Assembly: GCF_028898945.1 (NCBI RefSeq)
Contig: NZ_CP118607.1
Coordinates: 2,590,001 to 2,654,000 of the forward strand
Direction: 5' to 3'
Source: Pseudomonas sp. PSKL.D1
GTDB lineage: Bacteria; Pseudomonadota; Gammaproteobacteria; Pseudomonadales; Pseudomonadaceae
DNA: 64,000 bases
Shown here piece by piece: positions 1 through 8,343 of this stretch. The position numbers and the translations under genes were made by a program. A model generated the notes under the pieces. That model did not search any database, was not told the DNA's origin, and saw only the letters and a program-made list of their open reading frames with translations. How positions within the stretch are numbered: position 1 is the stretch's first letter; every line of letters starts with the position of its first letter.

Positions 1-721
1 GCGGGTCGAGCAGTTTTTCCGTGCGCCCAGCGGCTCACTGGCATTCTGTTTTGATCAGAGCGAAAACAGTCTGTATCTGCTCAACGAGCAAAGCCGCAAT
101 ATCTGGATTACCCCGGAGAACTATCAGGAAGTCGCGGTGGTGTTCGACCGCGCCTTCCTGGCCACGCATGGCCTGGACCCGCAGCGTCTGGAAGGTTTGT
201 TCATGGTGCCCCTGGGCAGTGGCCAGAATGCACTGTTCGGCAGCTGGCTCAGCGCCACCCTGACACGGTTGGGCCATGCCGACTGCCCGCTGCAAGGCCA
301 GGCGCTGGCAGAACAGCTGCTCGAAGACTGCCTGTTCATCCTCGACAACGCCTGCCAGCGTTTGCAGGGCGGGGCACTGGGCAGGCGCGGTGAAGAGCGG
401 GCGATCATGCAGCGGGTCAGTGAATGGGCCGCCGATTGCCCGGAAGAAACCTTGAACCTGATGGAACTGGCCGAGGTTGCCGGGGTTTCTCTGCGCCAGT
501 TGCAACAAGCGTTCAAAGCTTTTACCGGGATGCCTCCTGCCCAATGGCTGCGCTTGCGGCGGTTGAACGGCGCCCGCCGTGATTTGTTGTACGCAAATGA
601 GGCTACGGTGGCGGAAGTGGCCATGCGCTGGTCGTTCTGGCATTTGGGAAGATTTTCAGAGAGTTACCGGCAGCTCTTCAAGGAGTTACCCAGCGAGACC
701 TTGCGGCGCGGCAGGCGTTAA
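1..721 (+). CDS. AraC-family transcriptional regulator, 5' end outside window
   Basis: The frame is open from base 2, so the start codon lies upstream of the window; about 239 residues are visible. The C-terminal third is an AraC-type double helix-turn-helix: the first helix pair is around LMELAEVAGVSLRQLQQAF, followed by the typical PAQWLRLRRLNGARRDL linker, and the second is around VAEVAMRWSFWHLGRFSESY. The N-terminal part is an effector-binding or dimerisation region that I cannot assign to a ligand. The second helix-turn-helix resembles that of regulators controlling catabolic genes, but the target genes are not visible. The next gene starts 39 bases downstream on the same strand, so co-transcription is possible. 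The family call is firm; the regulon is unknown. Confidence 0.9.
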   Translation, partial: RVEQFFRAPSGSLAFCFDQSENSLYLLNEQSRNIWITPENYQEVAVVFDRAFLATHGLDPQRLEGLFMVPLGSGQNALFGSWLSATLTRLGHADCPLQGQALAEQLLEDCLFILDNACQRLQGGALGRRGEERAIMQRVSEWAADCPEETLNLMELAEVAGVSLRQLQQAFKAFTGMPPAQWLRLRRLNGARRDLLYANEATVAEVAMRWSFWHLGRFSESYRQLFKELPSETLRRGRR

Positions 722-760
722 AAATGCTATCGTGCGCGGTAGTTTCCACCTGAGGTTCCG

Positions 761-2674
761 ATGTTCTACCTGCCCTTGCCCAGTGAGCTGGCGGACCGCT
801 TTGCCAGCGCGCCCAGCAATACCGACCTGTTCACCCGCGTCAGCTTGCTGGAAGCCGCCGCCGTGCTGTTCGTGCAGAACCTGCCGCGTCAGGCTGCCAG
901 TGGTTCTGCCGATGCCCAAGAACGCCGGTTTGCCGAGATCGTGCGCATCGCCACTGAAGTGGACGTTGCCGCGCCGGGGCGCTTCCAGGGGCAGGTGGGC
1001 CAGCATTTTGACCGTGAAGCCTTCGCCATGGGGCTGGGCATGCTGGGTGAAAACGGTGCCGGCCTGCTGTCGGCGGAGGTGGAGTATGACGTCGGTGAAC
1101 TGCTCGACGCCGAGGGCCAGTGGAATTTTCAGTTCGCCGACACTTACCGCCAGCGCGCCACACCGCTACACCCGGTGCACCTGACGTCGCTGGCCAGCGA
1201 TCTGCGCCTGAGCGATCAGCAAAACCGTTTGTTGCGCGAGTTCATCAGCGGTGTGGACGAGTCTGTGGCGGTGCAAGGCTTTGCTGGTACGGGCAAGACC
1301 TTTCTGATTCACCAGTTCGCGCGCTTGCTGGCCCCGCAACGCACGCTGTTGCTGGCACTGACCGAAGGCCAGTTGCGCGCACTGCAGGCACGGGTGAAGG
1401 ATGCAGCGGCTTACACCGCACTCACGTTCGGCCAGCTGGCGGATGAAATCCTCAACCGTGACCTGACCAGCAACGGCTGGCGCTTGCGCGACCCTTACCG
1501 CACCAAACTGTCGTGGCGCCCGCAGGAGGCGCAGGTGGTGAAATGGCTGGGCATCCCCGACATCGGCCCGTTGGCCGCGCGCGACGTGGTTGCCCTGTGC
1601 ATCAAGGCCGTGCGCAGCTTTTGCCGCAGCGCCGACAGCCAGATGCAGTTGCATCACCTGCCGTGGCCCGGCCCCGGTATCACGCCTCTGGACCAGGAAG
1701 TATTGCTGGAGAAAGCCCGGCTGTACTGGCAGGAGCTTATCCGCCCCTCGGCGCGGGAAATTCAGCTGCCGGTGCGCGACTACCATCGGGTCAAGCTGCT
1801 GTCGTTGACGGCCGAGGTGATCGACGCCCGGTTCAGCCATGTGATCGTCGATGAGGCCCACGAATTGTCCGCGCCCATGCTGGCGGTGCTGGACCGCAGC
1901 CCGCAAGCCGTGATTGCCTTGGGTGACGAGCTGCAAAACCTCAATGGCCTGAGCCCGCACCACGGCCATTTCATCCGCCAGCGCTGCATCGACCATTCCT
2001 TGCGCGCCGGGCCGGCCATGGACGCTGTGCTCAACCCGCTGATCCAGGCGCACCCGGCTGCCATCCAGGCAGCCTTTGCCGGCAGTGCCGAGCACTACAC
2101 CCGGGTCAGCTTCTTCGACACGGTCAGTGTGCCGCAGCAACCCACGGCACTGATCGTCGATGACGAGTGGGGCCTGTTCGGCTGGTTCCAGCGCCTGACC
2201 CACCAAGGCGTGCCGTTTGTGCTGCTGCAAAGCGCCCGCAAGGACTTCGAGCTGTTCGTTGAGGACTGCATCGAGCTCTACCGCTATGGCACGCGCCCGC
2301 GGCACCCGATGTTGTTCCGCTACGGCAGCTGGCAGGCGCTGGAGCAAGACAAAGGCGACGATAAGGCCTTTGCGGCCGTGGCCAACATGCTGCGCAAGGG
2401 CTATACCCCGGAGCATTTCGCCAAGGCCAAGAGCCGCTATCGTTGGGACAAGGCCCCAAAACTGTTCCTGGGGCGGGTGAGCGATGTGCGCAACATGGAG
2501 TTCGCCCGGGTGATGGTATCGCCTGAACTGATGGTGGAACCCACGGTTGCAGGCAATCGCAATGAGCGGGCGCGGATGCTGGCAGGGTTGTACACCGCCT
2601 GTTCGCGGGCGCGGCACGAGTTGATCGTGCCGGGGGGGATGCTGGACTGGGTGAAGGACCAGTCCAGGCAGTAA
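761..2674 (+). CDS. UvrD/superfamily 1-like ATPase (predicted nucleic-acid helicase)
   Basis: A 637-residue cytoplasmic protein. A Walker A motif, GFAGTGKT, is at about residues 173-180 and a Walker B motif, VIVDEAHEL, at about 361-369 with D364 and E365. The C-terminal region ends in GLYTACSRARHELIV, which resembles the motif VI region of UvrD/Rep-type helicases. The first ~150 residues match no domain I recognise. The start has a GAGG ribosome site six bases upstream. The gene is followed by a convergent AhpD-like gene nine bases away. It probably couples ATP hydrolysis to translocation on nucleic acid; a role in repair or defence is only a guess, because there is no partner nuclease nearby. 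Confidence 0.75.
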   Translation: MFYLPLPSELADRFASAPSNTDLFTRVSLLEAAAVLFVQNLPRQAASGSADAQERRFAEIVRIATEVDVAAPGRFQGQVGQHFDREAFAMGLGMLGENGAGLLSAEVEYDVGELLDAEGQWNFQFADTYRQRATPLHPVHLTSLASDLRLSDQQNRLLREFISGVDESVAVQGFAGTGKTFLIHQFARLLAPQRTLLLALTEGQLRALQARVKDAAAYTALTFGQLADEILNRDLTSNGWRLRDPYRTKLSWRPQEAQVVKWLGIPDIGPLAARDVVALCIKAVRSFCRSADSQMQLHHLPWPGPGITPLDQEVLLEKARLYWQELIRPSAREIQLPVRDYHRVKLLSLTAEVIDARFSHVIVDEAHELSAPMLAVLDRSPQAVIALGDELQNLNGLSPHHGHFIRQRCIDHSLRAGPAMDAVLNPLIQAHPAAIQAAFAGSAEHYTRVSFFDTVSVPQQPTALIVDDEWGLFGWFQRLTHQGVPFVLLQSARKDFELFVEDCIELYRYGTRPRHPMLFRYGSWQALEQDKGDDKAFAAVANMLRKGYTPEHFAKAKSRYRWDKAPKLFLGRVSDVRNMEFARVMVSPELMVEPTVAGNRNERARMLAGLYTACSRARHELIVPGGMLDWVKDQSRQ

Positions 2675-2683
2675 CGGGCCGTA

Positions 2684-3121
2684 TCAGGCGGGGACCATCG
2701 CAAACCCCACGCCGAACCGGTTCCAGGCATTGATGGTGGCAATCGCCAGGGTCAGGTTAACCACCTCTTCAGGTTCGAAATGCGCCTGCAGCGCTTCATA
2801 CTCCGGCTGCGGTGCGCCACGCTCCGGCAGGCGGGTCAGGCACTCGACCCAGGCCAGCGCGGCGCGTTCGCGCGGGGTGAAATAGCGGGTTTCGTGCCAG
2901 ACGCTCAAGGTCTGCAAGCGTGCTTCGGTTTCGCCGGCCTGGCGCGCGTCATTGGCGTGCATGTTCACGCAATACGCGCAGCCGTTGATCTGCGAGGCCC
3001 GCAGGCGAACCAGCTCCAGCAGCGAATTTTCCAGGCCGCTCTTGGCCAGCGCCTGCTCCAGGCCCACCATCGCCTTGTAGGCTTCAGGCGCGTGCTTGGC
3101 CCACTCAATCCGGTTGTGCAT
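2684..3121 (-). CDS. Carboxymuconolactone decarboxylase/AhpD-like peroxidase-fold protein
   Basis: A 145-residue protein of the AhpD/CMD fold. The signature GCAYCVNMH at residues 47-55 gives the redox pair C48 and C51 plus H55, which in AhpD-type proteins form the alkylhydroperoxidase centre. The C-terminal stretch with NLTLAIATINAWNR is also typical of the family. The length fits small stand-alone CMD proteins. A GGGAG ribosome site precedes the start. It is transcribed away from the MFS gene across a 198-base intergenic region and runs into the ATPase gene tail to tail. Probable role: thiol-dependent peroxide reduction in the cytosol. The substrate is unknown. Confidence 0.88.
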   Translation of the reverse strand: MHNRIEWAKHAPEAYKAMVGLEQALAKSGLENSLLELVRLRASQINGCAYCVNMHANDARQAGETEARLQTLSVWHETRYFTPRERAALAWVECLTRLPERGAPQPEYEALQAHFEPEEVVNLTLAIATINAWNRFGVGFAMVPA

Positions 3122-3319
3122 GGTGTTCTCCCAGTCCTATGAAGTGAATAAGCGTTACCTTAACGCTGACGGCGACGCGCCCCGATAGCCAATTGTGCAC
3201 ATCCGCAGGAGGCCAATTGCCCCATTCGAGGGGGCACTGGGTTGCATCCAATCTCTTCATTTCAACCTTGACCAATGAGCCAGGATAATGAGCGGGTCTT
3301 GCCGTGAGAGAACCGTTAC

Positions 3320-4528
3320 ATGTCCGAACAACGTATTTCGCCCAAAGCCCTCGATGCTTTGAACCTGCTGCTAGTGGTGTTGCTGGCGCTGAACTTGCGC
3401 CCGATCCTGACCAGCATAGGGCCACTGCTTGAGCCCGTGCGCGCCAGTACCGGGCTGGGCTACCAGCAGGCGGCGCTGCTGACTGCGTTGCCGGTGTTGT
3501 GCATGGGGCTGGTGCCGCTGCTGCAGCCGTGGTTGCGCCGCTGGGTCAGTGAACATGGCGGGATGCTTGGCGGGCTGACGGCTATCGGCCTGGCGTGCAT
3601 CTGGCGGCTGCAACTGGACAGTGCAGGGGCGCTGATTGCCAGCGCCGCAGTGGCCGGGCTCGGCGTGGCGGTGGTGCAGGGCATGATGCCGGGCCTGGTT
3701 AACCGCTGGTTCCCCGGGCGCCTGGCCGGGGCCATGGGCATCTATTCGGCTGCATTGATGACCGGTGGTGGCCTGGCGGCGGTGCTTGGGCCGCCTGTCA
3801 GCGCGCATTTCAATGCCTGGCAGGCGGGGCTGGGGGTGTGGGTGATACCGGCGATGTTGGCTGTGCTGGCCTGGGCGGTGCTGCGCCCGCGTGACGCGGC
3901 AACGAGTTTGGGCGGGACTGCGGGCGGGCACTGGTTCGGGACGCGTCGTGCATGGCTGCTGGCCGTGTATTTTGGCCTGATCAATGGCGGCTACACGAGC
4001 ATGGTTGCCTGGCTGCCAGCCTATCACCTGGAGCATGGCGGCACGGCTCAGGGCGGGGGCAACCTGATCGGCTTGATGACCGTGTTCCAGGTGGCCGGCG
4101 CGCTGGGCTTGCCTTTGTTGCTACGCCGCTGGCCGGATCGACGGCCGGGTTTGTGGTTGGCCCTCGTCATCCAGTTGGCAGGGTTTGTGGGGTTGCTGAC
4201 GATGCCTACGTTGGCCATGGGCCTTTGGGTTGCAATGATAGGTTTCGGGCTGGGGGCGTGTTTCAGCCTGAGCCTGACGCTGACCCTGGAACACCTGAAA
4301 ACCCCCGGTGAGGCCGGTAGCCTGGCGGCATTCGTGCAGGGGATCGGGTTTATCATCACCGGCATCGTGCCCTACATCACCGGGTGGCTGCGCGATGTGA
4401 GCGGCGACTTCCAGGCGTCGTGGGTACTGTTGACGATTACCGTGGTCGCGATGTTGCTGGTCACGGCCTGTTTTGCACCACAGGGCTACCAGGCCGCCAT
4501 GGCCCGGCCAACGCCGGCCTTCAACTAA
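3320..4528 (+). CDS. MFS transporter, CynX/NimT (cyanate permease-like) family
   Basis: A 402-residue membrane protein with about twelve hydrophobic segments and no signal peptide. The opening LLLVVLLALNLRPILTSIGP and the motif MPGLVNRWFPGRLAGAMGIYS are characteristic of the CynX/YeaN branch of the major facilitator superfamily. Members include cyanate and 2-nitroimidazole transporters, but most have no known substrate, so this one should not be read as a proven cyanate permease. No cyanase lies nearby. The stop codon overlaps that of the convergent MocR gene by eight bases. The divergent AhpD-like gene shares its upstream region. Confidence 0.85.
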   Translation: MSEQRISPKALDALNLLLVVLLALNLRPILTSIGPLLEPVRASTGLGYQQAALLTALPVLCMGLVPLLQPWLRRWVSEHGGMLGGLTAIGLACIWRLQLDSAGALIASAAVAGLGVAVVQGMMPGLVNRWFPGRLAGAMGIYSAALMTGGGLAAVLGPPVSAHFNAWQAGLGVWVIPAMLAVLAWAVLRPRDAATSLGGTAGGHWFGTRRAWLLAVYFGLINGGYTSMVAWLPAYHLEHGGTAQGGGNLIGLMTVFQVAGALGLPLLLRRWPDRRPGLWLALVIQLAGFVGLLTMPTLAMGLWVAMIGFGLGACFSLSLTLTLEHLKTPGEAGSLAAFVQGIGFIITGIVPYITGWLRDVSGDFQASWVLLTITVVAMLLVTACFAPQGYQAAMARPTPAFN

Positions 4529-5954
4529 GGCGTTGCAGGGTATCGCGGACCCGGTCCAGCGCCGGGTCGATATCCAGCAACTCGATGGCGCCAAAGCCCA
4601 GCAAAAGCCCCGGCCGTACCGGTGCCTCGCTGAAAAACGGTGCCAGTGAATACAGGCCGACTTCCACCTTGCGTGCAAGGTGGGTGAGCAGTTCCACATC
4701 CACTTCAGGCTGCGCCAGCGCGCTCAGGTGGAAACCGGCGTTGGCCGGGATGGCCTGAAGCCAAGGTGCCAAGTCATCGTTCAGCCGGTTGAGGATGCGC
4801 TCGCGCCTGGTGCTGTAGATGTCGTGGCAGCGGCGAATGTGTCTGTTCAGGTGGCCTTCGCCCATAAACCGTGCCAACGCCCATTGCAGCAGGGTGGGGC
4901 TGTGCCAGTCGCTCAAATGTTTGGCCACGCAGGCTGCCTCCAGCACAGCGGGTGGCAGCACCGCGTAGCCCAGGCGAAGTTCCGGCAGCAGGGTTTTCGA
5001 GAACGTCCCGACGTACGCCACCAGCCCCCACTGGTCGAGCCGTTGAAGGGCGTCTGCCGCCTGGCCCTGGTAACGAAACTCGCAATCATAGTCGTCTTCG
5101 ATGATCAGTGCGCCCAGCTCGCAGGCCCTGGCCAGCAAAGCCTGCCTGCGTTGCGCCGACATCGGCATGCCAAGGGGGAACTGGTGCGAGGGGGTGGTAT
5201 AGATCAGCCGGGTGCCGTCGGCGATTTGCTCCACACACATGCCTTGGTCATCGACCGGCACCGACTGCAGGCGCGCGCCCAAAGCCTCGAAAAGCTGGCG
5301 CGCAGGGGGGTAGCCGGGGTCTTCCATGGCCACTGGGCAACCGGGCTCGATCAGCACCCGGGCAATCAGGTCCAGCGCCTGTTGCGCGCCGTTGCACACC
5401 AGCACTTGTGCCGGGCTGCAATGTACACCCCGGGCATACGCGATGTGGTGGGCGATGGCTTCACGCAGTTCGGGCAGGCCCTGGGCCGAAAAATGCCGTT
5501 CGGGATGCTGCTGGCTGCGACGCAACGCATAGTTCAGGCAGCTGCGCCACTGGTCGAACGGGAATTGTGACTTGATCGAGGCGCCGCCAACGAAGTCATA
5601 GCGCGAGGCAGGTTGCCGTGTGCGCTTGGCCAGCACCGTGGCGCGTTGTTGCCAGCGCTCCAGAGAGGGCGCCGCAGCCAGGGTCACCGCCTGGTTTGCA
5701 TGCGGATGGGCACGTTGCTGTGGGGTAATGAAGGTGCCGCGGCCCACCACGCCACTTAGCAGGTTTTCGTAAGTGAGGCGCGAGTAGGCTTCGGCGACGG
5801 TCTTGCGCGACACGCCCAGTTGTTCGGCCAGCAGGCGGGTTGGCGGCAGTTGCGTACCGGCGGCCAGATGGCCACTGTCGATGCCGGCGCGCAACTGCTG
5901 GTAAAGCTGATCGGCCAACCCTTTGCGGCCGTCGAGGCGAATGTGCAGTTCCAT
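4521..5954 (-). CDS. MocR-type regulator: GntR DNA-binding domain fused to aminotransferase-like PLP domain
   Basis: Residues ~1-75 form a winged helix of the GntR family (TRLLAEQLGVSRKTVAEAY). The remainder is a class I aminotransferase fold, with the probable pyridoxal phosphate Schiff-base lysine in GTFSKTLLPELRLGY and an upstream EDDYDCEFRY segment. Such proteins sense PLP or an amino-acid-like ligand. I prefer the ATG at 5954, giving the usual MELHIRLDGRKG opening and 477 residues; an in-frame ATG at 6002 has no ribosome site. The gene is convergent with the MFS transporter. Its target is unknown; divergent-promoter logic, common for this family, is not available here. Confidence 0.88.
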   Translation of the reverse strand: MELHIRLDGRKGLADQLYQQLRAGIDSGHLAAGTQLPPTRLLAEQLGVSRKTVAEAYSRLTYENLLSGVVGRGTFITPQQRAHPHANQAVTLAAAPSLERWQQRATVLAKRTRQPASRYDFVGGASIKSQFPFDQWRSCLNYALRRSQQHPERHFSAQGLPELREAIAHHIAYARGVHCSPAQVLVCNGAQQALDLIARVLIEPGCPVAMEDPGYPPARQLFEALGARLQSVPVDDQGMCVEQIADGTRLIYTTPSHQFPLGMPMSAQRRQALLARACELGALIIEDDYDCEFRYQGQAADALQRLDQWGLVAYVGTFSKTLLPELRLGYAVLPPAVLEAACVAKHLSDWHSPTLLQWALARFMGEGHLNRHIRRCHDIYSTRRERILNRLNDDLAPWLQAIPANAGFHLSALAQPEVDVELLTHLARKVEVGLYSLAPFFSEAPVRPGLLLGFGAIELLDIDPALDRVRDTLQRLS

Positions 5955-6023
5955 GGTGCTGTCCGGAGCAGAAGAGTGGTCAGGATAGCGGAACTTTGCC
6001 ATGCGCAGCGCACGGCCATGCGC

Positions 6024-6362
6024 CTAGATGCGTGCCGTGCTTATCGTGATGTACCCCTTGTCGTGCACGGCGATGCGGATCACGGTTTCGTCCACCGATG
6101 CCTTGCGCTTTTGCCTGATCAACACGCCGTCCACCGCGACGGCCCGCATGCGGTGCCCGATGGCGCGGCCACAAGGGTCAAAGAACACTTCGCTGGCGAG
6201 CAACTCGATGCGCTCCACCAACTGCCGTGTGCGTTCGTCCGTGGCGCAGAAAAACAACACCCCGGACAGGTGCGGGTCGTCGTCGGGGTTGCTGATGTCA
6301 TGAACCAACAGTTCGCGCAGGGTGCTGCGTAATTCGGCAGTGGTGCTGGTGTGTGTCTGCAT
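6024..6362 (-). CDS. Conserved hypothetical protein, 112 residues
   Basis: A soluble 112-residue protein without a signal peptide or membrane segment. The ATG at 6362 follows a strong AGGAGG site by seven bases, so I prefer it to the ATG at 6383. The sequence opens MQTHTSTTAELRSTLRELL and includes FFCATDERTRQLVERIELL. I do not recognise a family or any catalytic motif. It lies 69 bases upstream of the MocR regulator on the same strand (21 bases from that gene's alternative start), so the two may be co-transcribed. Function unassigned. Confidence 0.7.
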   Translation of the reverse strand: MQTHTSTTAELRSTLRELLVHDISNPDDDPHLSGVLFFCATDERTRQLVERIELLASEVFFDPCGRAIGHRMRAVAVDGVLIRQKRKASVDETVIRIAVHDKGYITISTARI

Positions 6363-6383
6363 GCTCAACCTCCTCTGAATCAC

Positions 6384-6669
6384 GAGTACCGAATCATGTT
6401 TTCAGTGGAAGGGCACTACAAGTAAGGCGTTTCCGACTCGTGTTGTAGGAAGTTTCCGAAAACTACGAGTGGATGCCCCTCGACTGTGAATGCAGCGAGC
6501 TGAGCCTGAGAAGCGTAGGGCGCCCGGCATACTGACGAACGTGGCAAGCGCCAGATCGACCATCAAGCTACGCTCACTATTCGGAAACATTTTGCAATAT
6601 GAGCGCAAAGGCAGCTTGGCCGCTGAGTGGTCTTGCGGCTTGCCGCTCAAAGCCGGACGGAGTGTCATC
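6384..6669. other. Intergenic region without a convincing gene
   Basis: Between two divergent genes. Open frames on both strands here have composition and product sequences that look random. A GGAG ribosome site at the right edge serves the Gly/His-rich gene at 6670. No clear operator or RNA was seen. Confidence 0.5.
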
Positions 6670-7082
6670 ATGCTCAGGAAATACGTGTTGGCGGTGGCTA
6701 TTGGTGCTTGGGTATTGGCATCAGCTACGGGGGTGTCGAGCCCCTTCGGTTGCTCTGTTGCCTATGCAAAAGACGGTGGCGGTGGCCACGGGGGTGGCAG
6801 TGGTGGTGGAGGCGGCCACGGTGGCGGCAATGGTGGCGGGGGGGACATGGTGGTGGCAGTGGCGGTCACGGTGGTGGTAGCGGCGGCGGCCATGGAGGTA
6901 GCGGCAGTGGGCACAGTGGCGATGCCGGTACAGGCAGTGGTGGCAGTGGTCGAAACGGAGCCGATGACGGGGCCGACCACGAGGCCAATCACGAGGCAGG
7001 TGAAGCCCACGGTGTTGGGCATGGCGCGGATGACGGCGTAAACCATGATGTGGGTGATGATCACGGCGGTGATCGCACCTGA
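6670..7082 (+). CDS. Exported Gly/His-rich low-complexity protein, reading frame split at a G7 tract
   Basis: The ATG at 6670, eight bases after GGAG, starts a clear signal peptide (MLRKYVLAVAIGAWVLASAT, with a processing site near VAYAKD). It is followed by GGH/GGGSGG repeats. At the run of seven G at 6838-6844 the reading changes: in frame 1 the product becomes a Val/Ala-rich stretch ending at 7041. In the -1 frame the GGHGGGSGG repeats resume without a break, leading to an Asp/His-rich tail that stops at 7082. Composition shows the second frame is the genuine continuation. Either one G was lost (mutation, phase variation or sequencing error) or the ribosome or polymerase slips on the G run. 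Possible metal binding through His/Asp is only inferred. Confidence 0.6.
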
Positions 7083-7117
7083 AGCTCAAAAAGCCTTTGC
7101 ATGATCAGACGCCGCCG

Positions 7118-7149
7118 AGGCCTGGCAAGTGTAGGCACCTGCCAGGCCT
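7118..7149. terminator. Bidirectional hairpin terminator
   Basis: A perfect 10-bp inverted repeat, AGGCCTGGCA at 7118-7127 and TGCCAGGCCT at 7140-7149, with a 12-base loop. It lies between the convergent Gly/His-rich gene and the DUF2388 gene. There is no long T run, so termination may be only partial. Confidence 0.6.
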
Positions 7150-7157
7150 TGAGCGTG

Positions 7158-7475
7158 TTAATGGTCCGCGATCGGGTCGTCCTGAGACAGGATTGCCCTG
7201 GCCAGCTCTTCGTCACTGGCCGCAAGGCCCGGGTGTTCCTTGCGAACCTGTTCTAGCGCCGATTCCACGTAGGCGCCGCGGATTGCACCACCGCTGGCGA
7301 CGAACGCCGAGAGTTCGTCGCGGGCAGGGATGATGCGTTTGTCATCCTTGAACGTCGAATACAGCGAAGCGGAAATACCCGCCGAGGTGGCGACGTCGCC
7401 CGCATCGACGCGGGCCAGTGCAGCACTGGCAGGCAGCAGGAGCAGCAGCGCGGGAGCGAGGAGTAGGTGGCGCAT
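7158..7475 (-). CDS. DUF2388 family exported protein
   Basis: A 105-residue precursor with a signal peptide (MRHLLLAPALLLLLPASAAL) followed by the core GISASLYSTFKDDKRIIPAR and FVASGGAIRGAYVESAL, which I recognise as DUF2388, a small periplasmic family common in Pseudomonas with no established function. The ATG at 7475 has a GGAG site upstream; the ATG at 7502 would place nine extra residues before the signal peptide. The gene is single and faces the Gly/His-rich gene across a hairpin. Confidence 0.85.
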   Translation of the reverse strand: MRHLLLAPALLLLLPASAALARVDAGDVATSAGISASLYSTFKDDKRIIPARDELSAFVASGGAIRGAYVESALEQVRKEHPGLAASDEELARAILSQDDPIADH

Positions 7476-7523
7476 GTCGTGTTCTCCAGTAACGTGATGC
7501 ACAGGGAATTGACCACTCAGTGA

Positions 7524-8078
7524 TTAAGAGGCCGTTGACGGGGCGGTAGTTCCCTGAGGCATGCAACTGGCAGGCTGGCGCCGGTAGAACGGCCTTGGAG
7601 TGCTGGGGTCCAGCTCGGTGAGCCGGCTACCGGCCCGTACAAAGCCTGCGCGTTCGGCCAGGCGCTGGCTGGCCAAGTTGTCGATATCGGTGGTTAGCCA
7701 TACCGGCCCGCCGATCGCGTCCAGCAAGCAGGTCAGTGCTTCGCGCATCAGGCCTTGGCCGCAGTACATCTGATTGACCCAATAACCGACTTCATGCTCG
7801 CCCTCATCTGGGCGCAGCCCAATACAGCCAATGACTACGTCACTGTCGGCCTGCAATACGAAAAAGCGCTTTTCGCTGGTGGGTTCAGAGAACTCCCTGG
7901 CGGCCTTTTGCAAGCTCTCGCGCACCTCATCGGCTGCCCAGTCAGGTTTTGTCCAGGAGAGGAAGGGGTGGTGAAGGGCATAGCTGTCGACCAGGGCCTG
8001 ATGCACGGGCAGGGCGAGCATCGGGTCGGCGCGAACCAGGTGTGTACGGGGCGTGTGCAAAGCGAGCGGGTATGTCAT
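7524..8078 (-). CDS. GNAT N-acetyltransferase, RimJ/RimL type
   Basis: A 184-residue cytosolic enzyme. It has the expected GNAT order: an N-terminal strand with LHTPRTHLVRADP, a central VIGCIGLRPDEGEHEVGYWV (beta 4) and the acetyl-CoA loop MYCGQGLMREAL, then the QRLAERAGFVRAG C-terminal signature shared with RimJ/RimL and ribosomal-protein acetylators. The ATG at 8078 follows AGGATGG at proper spacing; upstream in-frame ATGs at 8087 and 8210 are less likely. The substrate is unknown. It is transcribed away from the toxin-like locus that starts at 8344. Confidence 0.88.
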   Translation of the reverse strand: MTYPLALHTPRTHLVRADPMLALPVHQALVDSYALHHPFLSWTKPDWAADEVRESLQKAAREFSEPTSEKRFFVLQADSDVVIGCIGLRPDEGEHEVGYWVNQMYCGQGLMREALTCLLDAIGGPVWLTTDIDNLASQRLAERAGFVRAGSRLTELDPSTPRPFYRRQPASCMPQGTTAPSTAS

Positions 8079-8343
8079 TGGGGCCATCCTGGCTGAGCGT
8101 TTATGGCCATAGTGCCGGGTTTGAGGGGCCGTTGCACTGCCTGCATTGTCAGGTGAGTGGTCGGCTGGGTTTCCAAATTGGAACGTTTTGAACCGCGCGC
8201 TAAAAAACACCCGTTACGAACACTGAACGGGCCGCTGCCGTGGCATGAACCCTTGTGCGTTTGTATTGATGGGCAGTGTGCCTGTTCAGCCGCCCCCTCG
8301 GGGCCCGACAGTCAGTCGTGCCCGATTGAAAAAGGTGATTGAA

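Noticed and set aside
1166..2617. 483-codon minus-strand frame opposite the UvrD-like ATPase
   Set aside because: No domain, and the plus-strand gene has Walker A and B motifs.
6780..6900. Short-period GGTGGC repeats as a CRISPR or tandem repeat array
   Set aside because: The repeats encode Gly-Gly-His codons; there are no spacers of constant size.
8292..8304. GCCCC-CTC-GGGGC hairpin before the toxin-like gene as a terminator
   Set aside because: Only a 5-bp stem without a T tract; not enough to call.
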